Assembly: GCF_000568255.1 (NCBI RefSeq) | Contig: NZ_KK037166.1 | Span: forward strand, 2,347,527-2,392,501 | Length of the DNA stretch: 44,975 bases | Direction of reading: 5' to 3' | Source: Kutzneria sp. 744 | Lineage (GTDB): Bacteria > Actinomycetota > Actinomycetes > Mycobacteriales > Pseudonocardiaceae | Shown: piece after piece, positions 1-9,222 of the stretch | How positions within the stretch are numbered: position 1 is the first letter of the stretch | Layout: the number at the start of each line of letters is the position of its first letter | Position numbers and translations under genes: made by a program | The notes under the pieces: generated by a model | Databases searched by the model: none | What the model was told of the DNA's origin: nothing | What the model saw: only the letters and a program-made list of their open reading frames with translations

Positions 1-885
1 GTAGCCGTCGGCGGTCTGGAACAGCGAGGTGCCGCCGACCGAAACCACCCACGGCAGGTTGGCCGGCCAGCCGCCGTGCTGGTCACCCTCGTAGCCGCCG
101 TCGCCGGACGAGGCCAGCACGGCCACGCCCGGGTGGAACAGGTCGCGGCCGGCCTGCCCGAACTCGACGACGGAGTCGCTCGGGTACTGGTAGCTCATGC
201 TGACCGAGGAGGCCCCGAACTTGGCGGCGGTGTTGACCGCGGTGCCGAAGTCGGCCATGGCGGCGTCCAGGTGGGCCTGGTCGCCGTAGTAGGCGTCGAG
301 AATGGGCAGCTGGAGCTCGACCAGGTTGCACGAGGGGCAAGCCGCCGAGGCCATGTCCATGTCCAGCGCGGTCTCCACGCCGACCTGCTCCTCGCCGATC
401 TGGAGGTTCGGGTCGGTGGACGGGGTCTGCGGCGAGCCGCCGTCGAAGCCGGCGACCGTGAAGCAGCCGCTGGCCGACGTGCAGGCCGGCAGCCCGTACT
501 GCGCACGGTAGGCGTTGACGTCGGATTCCAGCGTCGGGTAGGCGCCGGCGTCGATGATGGCGATGGTGCCCTTGGCACCGGTGCCGGCCGCGGGCAGGTG
601 GTAGGCGGCGGCCAGCTCGTCGGCGCCGTATCCGGCGGGGGCCGGGGTCGACAGGGGTGTTTTCGACCCGGATCCGGTGGTGACGATCTGCGCCTGACAG
701 GCGTCGCAGGCTTTCATCAGTCCGTGCGACTTCAACAAGGTGCCGCTGTGCACCTGGGCGCGCAGCGATTGGACCTGCGGGGTCACGGCGTGCGGATCAC
801 CGGCCGCCGAGGCGACCGGAGCCAGTGCGGTCAGTGCGGCGACAACGGCCGCGCCTGCGATGAACAGGGAATTTCTCGCGAACAC
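1..885 (-). CDS. secreted S53-family (sedolisin-type) serine peptidase, copy 1, C-terminus cut by window edge
   Basis: The 295 codons present begin at a GTG with GGAGG six bases upstream; the rest lies beyond position 1. A signal peptide comes first (FIAGAAVVAALTALAPVASA, then AGDPHAV). The protein follows copy 2 almost residue for residue, including VETALDMDMA (the E-x3-D pair of sedolisins) and the SGDGG segment carrying the oxyanion-hole Asp, where copy 2 has SGDSG. The GTSAS serine segment would lie past the edge. No large pro-kumamolisin propeptide is visible, only about 60 residues between the signal peptide and the catalytic domain. Role by family: extracellular acid-type endopeptidase. 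Its close DNA similarity to copy 2 points to recent duplication or gene conversion. The family is clear; activity is inferred. Confidence 0.85.
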   Translation of the reverse strand, partial: MFARNSLFIAGAAVVAALTALAPVASAAGDPHAVTPQVQSLRAQVHSGTLLKSHGLMKACDACQAQIVTTGSGSKTPLSTPAPAGYGADELAAAYHLPAAGTGAKGTIAIIDAGAYPTLESDVNAYRAQYGLPACTSASGCFTVAGFDGGSPQTPSTDPNLQIGEEQVGVETALDMDMASAACPSCNLVELQLPILDAYYGDQAHLDAAMADFGTAVNTAAKFGASSVSMSYQYPSDSVVEFGQAGRDLFHPGVAVLASSGDGGYEGDQHGGWPANLPWVVSVGGTSLFQTADGY

Positions 886-951
886 GGGTCCTCCAGGAAA
901 GGAATTACCGGAACCGACACCGCGAGCCTACCGAGACAATTCGGGAATCCA

Positions 952-973
952 TTCACGACGGCATCACTGTGAA
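952..973. promoter_or_regulatory. inverted repeat TTCAC-N12-GTGAA upstream of S53 copy 1
   Basis: TTCAC at 952-956 and GTGAA at 969-973 lie about 67 bases upstream of the copy 1 start. A similar element (TTCAC-N11-GTGAA) precedes copy 2 at a comparable distance, so it may be a shared operator. It is short and could be chance. Confidence 0.3.
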
Positions 974-1032
974 GAGATTGCCCCGACCGCACCACAACGA
1001 AAGGGGGCATTAATTCAGCACAGACAGGAGTC

Positions 1033-1063
1033 GTGGCGGGCGGCGACCGAAACCGCCCGCCAC
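1033..1063 (-). terminator. hairpin terminator of S53 copy 2
   Basis: A perfect 11-bp stem (GTGGCGGGCGG / CCGCCCGCCAC) with a 9-base loop lies 15 bases past the stop codon of copy 2. There is no clear T-tract, as is common in actinomycetes. Confidence 0.7.
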
Positions 1064-1077
1064 AATTCACTGGTGAA

Positions 1078-2418
1078 TCAGAACCCGGCCAGGCCGTTCG
1101 GCACGCCGATGCCGGTCGGCGCGTCCCAGCCCTTGCCGGACACACACAGCGCCGGCGTCGCGGTCGGGCAGGCGTGCGGCGGGGCGTTCTGACCCAGCGT
1201 CACGTCGGTGAAGGCGCCCTTGGGCGCGGTGTACAGGGTGTTCGGGCCGATCACCTGGGAGGTGTGGCCGCCGCGGGCGTACAGGCCGGCGACGAACGGC
1301 GACGAGGCGCTGGTGCCGCCGACGAGGATCCAATTCAGCGGCTCGCCGAAGAACGGCGAGTACGTGTCGAAGACGGACACGCCGGTGTTCGGGTCGGCCA
1401 CGGCGGACACGTCGGAGGCGGCGCGGTGGCCGCCGCAGTTGGCGCTGACCGAGGTCGGGGCGCCGAAGGCGGCGGGCAGGTCGGTCTCGCAGCCGCTGCC
1501 GGCCCCGCTCCAGGCGATGTCGGTGTAGCTGTCGCCGCTCTGCAGCAGCGAGGTGCCGCCGACCGAGACGACCCACGGCAGGTTCTGCGGCCAGCCGGTG
1601 TGCACGTTGCCCTCGTAGCCGGAGTCGCCGGAGGAGGCCAGCACCGCGACACCGGGGTGGAACAGGTCGCGTCCGGCCTGCCCGAACTCGACGACGGTGT
1701 CGCTGGGGTACTGGTAGCTCATGCTCACCGCGGTCGCGCCGAGCTTGGCGGCGGTGTTGACCGCGGTGCCGAAGTCGGCCATGGCGGCGTCCAGGTGGGC
1801 CTGGTCGCCGTTGAGCGCGTCGCCGATCGGCAGCTGGAGCTCGACCAGGTTGCACGAGGGGCAGGCCGCCGAGGCCATGTCCATGTCCAGCGCCGTCTCG
1901 ACGCCGATCTGCTCCTCGTAGTACGAGTTCGGGAAGTCGGTCGACGGCGGCAGCGTGGGGCCGCCGTTCAGGTCGGCCTGCTTGAAGCAGCCGCTGGCCG
2001 CGGTGCAGGCCGGCAGCCCGTACTGGGCGCGGTAGGCGTTGACGTCGGACTCCAGCGTCGGGTAGGCGCCGGCGTCGATGATGGCGATGGTGCCCTTGGC
2101 GCCGGTCGCGGCGTCCGGCAGGTGGTAGGCGGCGGCCAGGTCGGAAGCGCCGTAACCGATCGGAACCGTGGTCGACAGGGGTGTTTTCGACCCGGGTGCG
2201 GTGGTGATGAGCTTCGACTGGCAGAACGCGCAGGGCGCCAGGGTGCCGTGCGTCTTCAGCAGCGTCCCATTGTGGACCTGGGCCCGCAGTGACTGGACCT
2301 GCGGCGTGACGGCGTGCGGATCGCCGGCCGCCTGGGCGACCGGGGCAAATGCGGTGAGCGCGGCGACGGCGGTCGCGCCCACGGCGAGCAAGGTTGATCT
2401 GACGAACGTTCCCGACAC
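1078..2418 (-). CDS. secreted S53-family (sedolisin-type) serine peptidase, copy 2
   Basis: A complete 446-residue protein starting at GTG with AGGAGG at good spacing. Residues 1-30 form a signal peptide ending in AQA. The catalytic layout of family S53 is visible: VETALDMDMA supplies the Glu/Asp pair, SSGDSGYEG the oxyanion Asp, and GGTSASSPFVAG the nucleophilic Ser. The C-terminal calcium site is suggested by DVTLG and GWDAPTGIGVPNG. The long activation propeptide typical of kumamolisins is missing, so maturation may differ. Cysteine pairs (CAFC, CPSC) suggest disulfides in the exported form. It lies in tandem with copy 1 and is separated from it by its own terminator, so the two are probably transcribed independently. 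The likely role is extracellular protein degradation. Confidence 0.9.
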   Translation of the reverse strand: MSGTFVRSTLLAVGATAVAALTAFAPVAQAAGDPHAVTPQVQSLRAQVHNGTLLKTHGTLAPCAFCQSKLITTAPGSKTPLSTTVPIGYGASDLAAAYHLPDAATGAKGTIAIIDAGAYPTLESDVNAYRAQYGLPACTAASGCFKQADLNGGPTLPPSTDFPNSYYEEQIGVETALDMDMASAACPSCNLVELQLPIGDALNGDQAHLDAAMADFGTAVNTAAKLGATAVSMSYQYPSDTVVEFGQAGRDLFHPGVAVLASSGDSGYEGNVHTGWPQNLPWVVSVGGTSLLQSGDSYTDIAWSGAGSGCETDLPAAFGAPTSVSANCGGHRAASDVSAVADPNTGVSVFDTYSPFFGEPLNWILVGGTSASSPFVAGLYARGGHTSQVIGPNTLYTAPKGAFTDVTLGQNAPPHACPTATPALCVSGKGWDAPTGIGVPNGLAGF

Positions 2419-2489
2419 TTGTCCTCCTGAAATGGAAGAACACGTCCAACATCGGGAGCGTACCCACGCAATTACAAACCCGGCCTACG

Positions 2490-3326
2490 TCAACTATTCA
2501 CGGAGTTCTCTTGTGAATAATTCGTCCAGGTGGCCCACGACGAATGTCGTGAATCGCCGATAGCGGTCCGGCACAAGACCGTGAAGGCATAAGGAACCAG
2601 ATCCGAACCACGTCTCCATAGCCACGGAATGCCCTTGAGCACGAGCCAGGCCACATGCTGCCACGCGGCGATCGCGGCCCCGCCGGCGCACTCCAGGCTG
2701 ACCGGCGTCTCGATGGCGCAGCCGGCCAACTCCAGCTCCCCGGCGAAGGCAGTGGCCAGCATGCGGTGCCCCAGCTCGGACGGGTGCAGCCGGTCCACGC
2801 TCCAGGCCGCCAGGTCGTAGGCCCCGGGCAGCGTGTCGAGGTCGATGCAGCCGACGCCGCGGGCCACCACGACCGAGCGGATCACGCCGTTGAGCTCGTC
2901 GACCCGGCGGCGCAGGGCGCGGCGCAGCGGGGCCGGCAGCCGGAACACCTTGGCGTGGTCGTGGTAGCTGGCCAGCACCACCACAGCGCCCACGTCGAGC
3001 AGCTTGCCGACCATGTGGTCAAGGTCGGCGCGCAGCTGGGCGGGGTCGAAGTCCGAGCGCATGGTGTCGTTCATGCCGGCTACGACCACCACCGCGTCGG
3101 GACGCAGCGCCGCCGCCATGGGCAGCTGCTCGTGCCGCACGGTGCCGATCCGGGCCCCGGTGCGGGACAGATTGGTCAGATCGCAGCCGCCGAGCGCGTC
3201 GGCGAGCAGCGGGCCGAAGCCGCGCCAGCCGCCCCCGGGCAGCGGATCACCGAGACCGACGCTGGTCGAGTCCCCCAGCACCACGAGCCGTCCGACCGCA
3301 CGCCGGGCGGGCACGCTCTCCGACAT
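2490..3326 (-). CDS. SGNH/GDSL-type hydrolase
   Basis: A 278-residue protein from the chosen ATG. The reading frame stays open to a TTG at 3365, and a GTG at 3344 is also possible because no start has a strong ribosome site. The SGNH blocks are in order: VLGDSTS near the N-terminus (nucleophile Ser), NLSRTGA (block II Gly), VVAGMND (GxND, block III Asn) and DRLHPSELGH (catalytic Asp and His, DxxH). No signal peptide is visible, so it is probably cytosolic. The family acts as esterases or lipases; the substrate cannot be told. The tail after the DxxH block (about 75 residues) is unusual and ends within an inverted repeat (2495-2519) that could act as a terminator. Confidence 0.8.
   Translation of the reverse strand: MSESVPARRAVGRLVVLGDSTSVGLGDPLPGGGWRGFGPLLADALGGCDLTNLSRTGARIGTVRHEQLPMAAALRPDAVVVVAGMNDTMRSDFDPAQLRADLDHMVGKLLDVGAVVVLASYHDHAKVFRLPAPLRRALRRRVDELNGVIRSVVVARGVGCIDLDTLPGAYDLAAWSVDRLHPSELGHRMLATAFAGELELAGCAIETPVSLECAGGAAIAAWQHVAWLVLKGIPWLWRRGSDLVPYAFTVLCRTAIGDSRHSSWATWTNYSQENSVNS
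2495..2519. promoter_or_regulatory. inverted repeat TATTCAC-N11-GTGAATA
   Basis: Seven-base perfect arms at 2495-2501 and 2513-2519 overlap the end of the SGNH gene and lie about 77 bases upstream of S53 copy 2. It resembles the TTCAC/GTGAA pair upstream of copy 1 and may serve as operator or terminator. Confidence 0.3.
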
Positions 3327-3365
3327 CGCCTGAACCGTCACCCGTCCACGATCACCCCCGGACAA

Positions 3366-3934
3366 TCACTCCCGGTGATGGCCGGGTGGCGTGACGGGGA
3401 CGGCTCGGAAAACAGTGTTGGATGGCGCCGCCTTCGGCGTCGCGGCACTGTGCTTTTTGCCGCGCGTGAGTGCGGGTTACTCGGGATCATCTGATTTGCT
3501 AAGCTATGTATGCCATCTACTCCCGACCGGCGTTAGTTAGTTAAACTCAAGTCTCTAGCGAGCTCCCAACGAAGAATACAAATCTACTGGGTATGCAACA
3601 CTAGCCGCCACCAAGTCTTTCCGCACGACTAGGCAAGTCTTGATGGGTGCTTGCCGGTGTTTGCAGCGCGCAACTTTGGCTCCGTGACCTCAGTGGCTAT
3701 GCTGGTCCCATACAGAGTGTGTAAGGGTCGGTTGGCCTGGTCGCCCCTATTGGTGACAAGGGGCAAGCTATTGGATTCTTCGCTCTAGTAACGGGTGAAG
3801 AACGGCGCGCATTCTAATGTTGACCGATGCCGCGCTTTAGAACAGAGCGTTGTGTGCGGGCGGGGCCGAGCGCTCTGTGGGGTTGGGGGTCAGCTGAAGG
3901 CGGGGCCGAGCGGTCGCTGGGTCGGCGGAGCGGG
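3366..3934. other. gene-free region with a low-GC island
   Basis: About 570 bases without a credible gene. From roughly 3470 to 3830 the composition drops (for example about 42% GC at 3541-3600) against the GC-rich surroundings. It holds a small hairpin (GCCCCT 3743-3748 / AGGGGC 3759-3764). A 19-base direct repeat (first copy 3887-3905, second 3932-3950) overlaps the end of the kinase gene. No tRNA fold or transposase remnant was recognised. It could be a small-RNA locus or an acquired remnant. Confidence 0.5.
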
Positions 3935-3950
3935 TCAGCTGAAGGCGGGG
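3887..3950. repeat. direct repeat of GGGTCAGCTGAAGGCGGGG
   Basis: Two identical 19-base copies at 3887-3905 and 3932-3950, with a 45-base period. The second contains the stop codon and last codons of the kinase gene, so the 3' end of that gene appears partly duplicated. CGGGGCCGAGCG also recurs nearby. Confidence 0.8.
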
Positions 3951-5140
3951 AACAGGGGGAGGTGGACGGCTTCGGCGCCGTGCTGGGTGGCGATCGCGAT
4001 GGCCACCTGGTCGGCGTGCTCGGCTACGGCGGGCACCTTGAGGCGGGCGGCGTCGTCACGCAGACGCAGCCACCGGGCGTGCAGGGCGCTGCTGCGGCGG
4101 GGAGAGGCGAGGCGGTTGGTGATGGGACCGTCGGGCACGCCGGGTCGAGGCAGGTACATCCAGGTGGACAGCCAGACCCACAGCAGCTGGCCGTGCAGCA
4201 GCTTGGGCATCAGCACCTCGTCGTCGTCCAGGTCGGCGAAGACGGGGCTCACCTCGGCCCGCCACGCCGCGACCATCGCCTCGGTCATGCCGTTGGGCAG
4301 CCGGAACGAGCAGCCGCAGAGCGGGAACGGGATGCGCAGCGCCGCGGCGTCCAGTGCGACGTCGCGCACGCAGCCGCCCTCGAAGTCCAGCACGCGCAGG
4401 CCCTTGCCGGTGATCAGGTTGTTGTCCGCGCACGCGTCCGACGGGCTGAAGGCCCGGTGCTGGCCGCTGGTGAGCAGCCGGCCACCCTCGCGGGCGTGGA
4501 CCAGCGCCTCGGCGCCGACGGTCACGCCCAGCACCGACTCCAGCAGCTCCGGCAGCTCGGCCAGCGCCACCTTGGCCCGGCGGGCCAGCGGATCCTGGCC
4601 TGGGCGGCCGCCCAGCCGTCGGGTCAGCGCGTCGAAATCGGCCTCGCGGCCCGCGGTCGTGGCATGCAGCCGGCCCAGGGCACGGGCCCAGGCCAGCAGC
4701 GCCCGCTCGGCGCCGCGCGCGTCGTGTTCCAGCAGCTTGTCGGCCAGCGTCGGGGCCCGCCCGAGATCCTCCAGCACGATGACGCGCTTGGCGCCGTCGT
4801 GGGCGATCAGCTCGGGGCAGATGCGATCCTCCTGGCCCAGCGCCGTGAACAGCTGATAGCTCACGGCCTCGTGCGGGAACGGGTCGACCAGCTCCCCGGC
4901 CGGGGGCGTCTCGTAGCTCTTCACCACCAGCGTTCGTGGCAGCGAGAACGGCGTCGACGCAACACGGACCCGCAGCACGGTCGCCTTGCCGCTGCCGCGT
5001 AGGTCCTCCGGGTCCGCCAGTCTGATCGACGCCCCGAACCGCCTCGTGAGCACTGATTCGGCGGCCGCGACGGTCGCCAGGACCTCGTTGTCCGCTGCCC
5101 CGGCGGCGTTGGCGGGGCCGGCGGTGGTCTCCACGCTCAT
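3935..5140 (-). CDS. aminoglycoside phosphotransferase/choline kinase-like protein
   Basis: A 401-residue protein from the chosen ATG (MSVETTAG), which directly follows GGAAGGG; an in-frame extension reaches 5182. It shows a protein-kinase-like fold of the APH group: LVVKSYE (ATP-binding Lys), VIVLEDLG (hinge), then SDACADNNLI, a variant of the catalytic HxDxxxxN loop in which the usual His is Ser, and VLDFEGG, the metal-binding Asp segment. Members phosphorylate small hydroxylated substrates, and many are of unknown substrate. The altered catalytic loop makes true aminoglycoside resistance doubtful. It lies downstream of aspS on the same strand but beyond a hairpin, so it is probably a separate transcript. 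Confidence 0.7.
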   Translation of the reverse strand: MSVETTAGPANAAGAADNEVLATVAAAESVLTRRFGASIRLADPEDLRGSGKATVLRVRVASTPFSLPRTLVVKSYETPPAGELVDPFPHEAVSYQLFTALGQEDRICPELIAHDGAKRVIVLEDLGRAPTLADKLLEHDARGAERALLAWARALGRLHATTAGREADFDALTRRLGGRPGQDPLARRAKVALAELPELLESVLGVTVGAEALVHAREGGRLLTSGQHRAFSPSDACADNNLITGKGLRVLDFEGGCVRDVALDAAALRIPFPLCGCSFRLPNGMTEAMVAAWRAEVSPVFADLDDDEVLMPKLLHGQLLWVWLSTWMYLPRPGVPDGPITNRLASPRRSSALHARWLRLRDDAARLKVPAVAEHADQVAIAIATQHGAEAVHLPLFPAFS

Positions 5141-5274
5141 CCCTTCCGACCCTACTCCTTCGAGTGCACAGCACGTCCACACGATCGGTGCAATCGGCTA
5201 CCCGGAGCAGCCGACGCACCCGTCATGTTCGAGCATCACCGCGCTGGAATACGGCTTGGTAACGGGTTGGTGCA

Positions 5275-5305
5275 GCCGGGGGACGCCTGATCGGGTACCC
5301 CCGGC
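5275..5305 (-). terminator. hairpin terminator after aspS
   Basis: GCCGGGGG (5275-5282) pairs with CCCCCGGC (5298-5305), just past the aspS stop. A competing stem, GCCTGATC (5285-5292) with GATCAGGC (5318-5325), overlaps it and reaches into the last codons. Confidence 0.6.
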
Positions 5306-5319
5306 GGACTCACCGGCGA

Positions 5320-7122
5320 TCAGGCCTTCGCGGCCTCGCCCTTCGGGGCCTCGGCGCCCTTCACGACCGGCTTGGCGTCCACGCCGGCCTCCTTGCGCTG
5401 CTGCGCGGTGATCGGCGCGGGCGCGGCGGTCAGCGGGTCGTAGCCGCCGCCGGACTTCGGGAAGGCGATGACCTCACGGATCGAGTCGACGCCGGCCAGC
5501 AGCATGACGATGCGGTCCCAGCCGAAGGCGATGCCGCCGTGCGGCGGGGCGCCGAACTTGAACGCCTCCAGCAGGAAGCCGAACTTCTCCTCGGCCTCGG
5601 CCTCGCCGAGGCCCATGATCGCGAAGACCCGCTTCTGCACGTCGGGGCGGTGAATACGGATGGACCCGCCGCCGATCTCGTTGCCGTTGCAGACGATGTC
5701 GTAGGCGTAGGCCAGGGCCTTGCCCGGGTCCTCCTCGAAGCGGTCGATCCACTCCGGCGTGGGCGAGGTGAAGGCGTGGTGGACCGCGGTCCACTTGCCG
5801 CTGCCGACCGCGACGTCGTCGCCGATCTTGTCGACCGACTCGAACAACGGGGCGTCGACGACCCAGACGAACGACCAGGCCGACTCGTCGATCAGGCCGA
5901 CGCGGCGGCCGATCTCCAGCCGGGCCGCGCCCAGCAGGGCGCGGGCGTCGGACGGGTCGCCGGCCGCGAAGAAGATGCAGTCGCCGGCGTTGGCGCCGAC
6001 GGCCTTGGCCAGGCCCTCGCGCTCGGTGTCGGACAGGTTCTTGGCCACCGGGCCGCCGAGCGTGCCGTCCTCGGCGACGAGCACGTAGGCCAGGCCGCGG
6101 GCACCGCGCTGCTTGGCCCAGTCCTGCCAGGCGTCGAGCGTGCGGCGGGGCTGGTCGGCGCCGCCGGGCATGACCACGGCGCCCACGTACGGGGCCTTGA
6201 ACACCCGGAACGGGGTGTCCTTGAAGTACTCGGTGAGCTCGGTCAGCTCCAGGTCGAAGCGCAGGTCCGGCTTGTCGGTTCCGTAGCGGGCCATCGCGTC
6301 GGCGTAGGTGATGCGGGCGATCGGGCCGGAGATGGTGTGGCCGGCCAGCTCGCTCCACAGCGCCTTGACCACGGCCTCGCCGAGCTCGATGACGTCGTCC
6401 TGCTCGACGAAGCTCATCTCGATGTCGAGCTGGGTGAACTCGGGCTGGCGGTCGGCCCGGAAGTCCTCGTCCCGGTAGCAGCGGGCGATCTGGTAGTAGC
6501 GCTCCATGCCGGCGACCATCAGCAGCTGCTTGAACAGCTGGGGCGACTGCGGCAGGGCGTACCAGGAGCCGGGCGCGAGGCGGGCCGGCACCAGGAAGTC
6601 GCGCGCGCCCTCGGGGGTGGAGCGGGTCAGCGTCGGCGTCTCGATCTCGACGAAGTCCCGCTCCTCCAGCACGTGGCGGGCGATGCGGCTGGCGGCGCTG
6701 CGCATCCGGATGGCCTTGGCCGGGCCGGTGCGGCGCAGGTCGAGGTAGCGGTGGCGCAGGCGCGCCTCCTCGCCGACCTCGAGGTTGTCGTCGAGCTGGA
6801 ACGGCAGCGGCGCGGCCTCGGACAGCACCTCGAACGCGGTGACCGTGACCTCGATCTGGCCGGTCGCGATGTCCGGGTTGTCGTTGCCCTCGGGGCGGCG
6901 CACGACCTCGCCGGTGACCTTGAGGCAGTACTCGGCGCGCAGGCGGTGCGCGCGCTCGGCCATCTCGCCCTCGCGGAACACGACCTGGGCCACGCCGGAG
7001 GCGTCCCGCAGGTCGATGAAGATGACGCCACCGTGATCGCGCCGGCGTGCCACCCACCCGGTCAGGGTGACGGACTGCCCGGCCTGCTCGGCCCGGAGCG
7101 TCCCGGCCTCGTGCGTGCGCAT
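5320..7122 (-). CDS. aspS: aspartate--tRNA ligase
   Basis: A 600-residue class II aminoacyl-tRNA synthetase of the bacterial type, charging tRNA-Asp in the cytosol. Order: an OB-fold anticodon-binding domain ([10 protein letters not shown], then [12 protein letters not shown]), the catalytic core with motif 2 ([19 protein letters not shown]), the GAD insertion domain in the middle, and motif 3 near the end ([15 protein letters not shown]). The start is the ATG of MRTHEAG; a GTG immediately before it is equally possible, with GAGGAG upstream. The open frame extends to 7458, but that part overlaps the divergent chitinase promoter and is not coding. H30 and G79 look like the His/Gly pair reported for non-discriminating AspRS that also charge tRNA-Asn; that reading is from memory and is an inference. 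Confidence 0.97.
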   Translation of the reverse strand: MRTHEAGTLRAEQAGQSVTLTGWVARRRDHGGVIFIDLRDASGVAQVVFREGEMAERAHRLRAEYCLKVTGEVVRRPEGNDNPDIATGQIEVTVTAFEVLSEAAPLPFQLDDNLEVGEEARLRHRYLDLRRTGPAKAIRMRSAASRIARHVLEERDFVEIETPTLTRSTPEGARDFLVPARLAPGSWYALPQSPQLFKQLLMVAGMERYYQIARCYRDEDFRADRQPEFTQLDIEMSFVEQDDVIELGEAVVKALWSELAGHTISGPIARITYADAMARYGTDKPDLRFDLELTELTEYFKDTPFRVFKAPYVGAVVMPGGADQPRRTLDAWQDWAKQRGARGLAYVLVAEDGTLGGPVAKNLSDTEREGLAKAVGANAGDCIFFAAGDPSDARALLGAARLEIGRRVGLIDESAWSFVWVVDAPLFESVDKIGDDVAVGSGKWTAVHHAFTSPTPEWIDRFEEDPGKALAYAYDIVCNGNEIGGGSIRIHRPDVQKRVFAIMGLGEAEAEEKFGFLLEAFKFGAPPHGGIAFGWDRIVMLLAGVDSIREVIAFPKSGGGYDPLTAAPAPITAQQRKEAGVDAKPVVKGAEAPKGEAAKA

Positions 7123-7210
7123 CACGGGTACAGCACTCCTCGGTGACGTGGTCTTGTGAGTCAACGGACAGGTTAGCCAACCTCGCGCGACGCCATTCGC
7201 CGCGGTGCCG

Positions 7211-7239
7211 TTGACGAAGTGGTCCAGACCACCTACGGT
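7211..7239 (+). promoter_or_regulatory. chitinase promoter with embedded DasR-type dre site
   Basis: TTGACG (7211-7216) and TACGGT (7234-7239) are spaced 17 bases. Filling the spacer is the perfect palindrome GTGGTC-CA-GACCAC (7219-7232), matching the dre consensus (ACTGGTCTAGACCACT) known for the GntR-type regulator DasR in streptomycetes, which controls N-acetylglucosamine and chitin genes. The position predicts direct repression of the chitinase, relieved by amino-sugar phosphates. Confidence 0.85.
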
Positions 7240-7339
7240 GATGGACGACACACGCTTTGTCCCTTTTTCACGGGTCACGCACGGGCCCTCCGCCGCCGCC
7301 CCGCGCGCCGACCCCTCCTGCGGATTCAGGGAGAAACGC

Positions 7340-8557
<1,218 letters not shown>

Positions 8558-8568
8558 TCCTTCTCCCA

Positions 8569-8653
8569 CCGCGAGTCCCGCTCTCGGGCAGCCATGTGTC
8601 GAGTTCCGTAACTCGACATTCAGTTGCCTGAGCGCGGGACTCGCGGCTTTTCT
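8569..8653. terminator. long nested bidirectional terminator
   Basis: Outer arms CCGCGAGTCCCGC (8569-8581) and GCGGGACTCGCGG (8634-8646) are perfect over 13 bases. A middle stem (CTCGGGCA / TGCCTGAG, one wobble) and an inner stem (TGTCGAGTT / AACTCGACA) nest inside, and CTTTTCT follows on the plus strand. It ends the chitinase transcript; its right half encodes the last codons of the convergent regulator gene. Confidence 0.85.
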
Positions 8654-9180
8654 GGGTCTGGCTCGCTTCGTCCGGCGGCGGCGTCCTCGGCGGGGAACAA
8701 GATCGGGCTCAGCAGGTAGCGGCGCCGGTCCGCGGTCGGCTCCTGGGCCAGGCGGGGCACGATCACCTTGCGCAGGTCGGAAATCAGCGCCTCCAGCTCG
8801 TCACGGCTGAGCCAGACCGCGTGCTGACGGAAGCCGACGAGGTCCGCGGTCGGGTCCACGCCGCCACGGTCCAGGTAGGCGGTGAACTCCGCCAGCAGCG
8901 TGGCCAGGGCGAGGTCGAAGCCGCGGCGGTAGTCCTCGGTCGTGAGGTCCTCGGTGTCGATCGTGGCCTGGTGCAAGCGATAGGTCCGCTCCACCGCGCC
9001 ACGGACCCGGCGTTCCTGCGCCACCTCGATGACGCCGCCGCCGGCCAACGCCTCGACGTGCCGGTAGACCATCGCCTTGGAGACGTCCGGCAGCAGCTCG
9101 GCCAGCCGGCCGGTGGTCAGCTCGCGGCCCCGCAGGGCATGCACGATCCGCATCCGGACGGGGTGGGCCAGCAGTTCCAT
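8620..9180 (-). CDS. helix-turn-helix (ArsR-like fold) transcriptional regulator
   Basis: A 186-residue protein starting MELLAHPVRMRIVHAL, the classic opening of ArsR-like winged helices, followed by LTTGRLAELLPDVSKAMVYR (recognition helix) and a wing (EVAQERRVRGAVERTY). The C-terminal 110 residues resemble the effector part of the larger ArsR-like family seen in actinomycetes and carry no obvious metal-binding cysteines. An upstream start at 9219 (MRTVARCENIGPV) is possible and would abut the divergent hydrolase start at CATATG. Placed head to head with the hydrolase gene, it probably controls it and itself. Confidence 0.75.
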   Translation of the reverse strand: MELLAHPVRMRIVHALRGRELTTGRLAELLPDVSKAMVYRHVEALAGGGVIEVAQERRVRGAVERTYRLHQATIDTEDLTTEDYRRGFDLALATLLAEFTAYLDRGGVDPTADLVGFRQHAVWLSRDELEALISDLRKVIVPRLAQEPTADRRRYLLSPILFPAEDAAAGRSEPDPEKPRVPRSGN

Positions 9181-9222
9181 CACAGGTCCGATGTTCTCAC
9201 ATCGTGCTACCGTTCGCATATG
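9181..9222. promoter_or_regulatory. very short divergent promoter with GTTCTC/GAGAAC arms
   Basis: Only 39 bases separate the regulator ATG (9180) from the hydrolase ATG (9220). ATGTTCTCACAT (9191-9202) is nearly self-complementary, and GAGAAC at 9225-9230 forms a second half-site within the hydrolase's first codons. Neither ATG has a ribosome site, suggesting leaderless transcripts. The operator reading is inference. Confidence 0.45.

Noticed and set aside
1067-2467. 466-residue minus frame over S53 copy 2
   Set aside because: Arg-rich low-complexity translation typical of GC-rich shadow frames.
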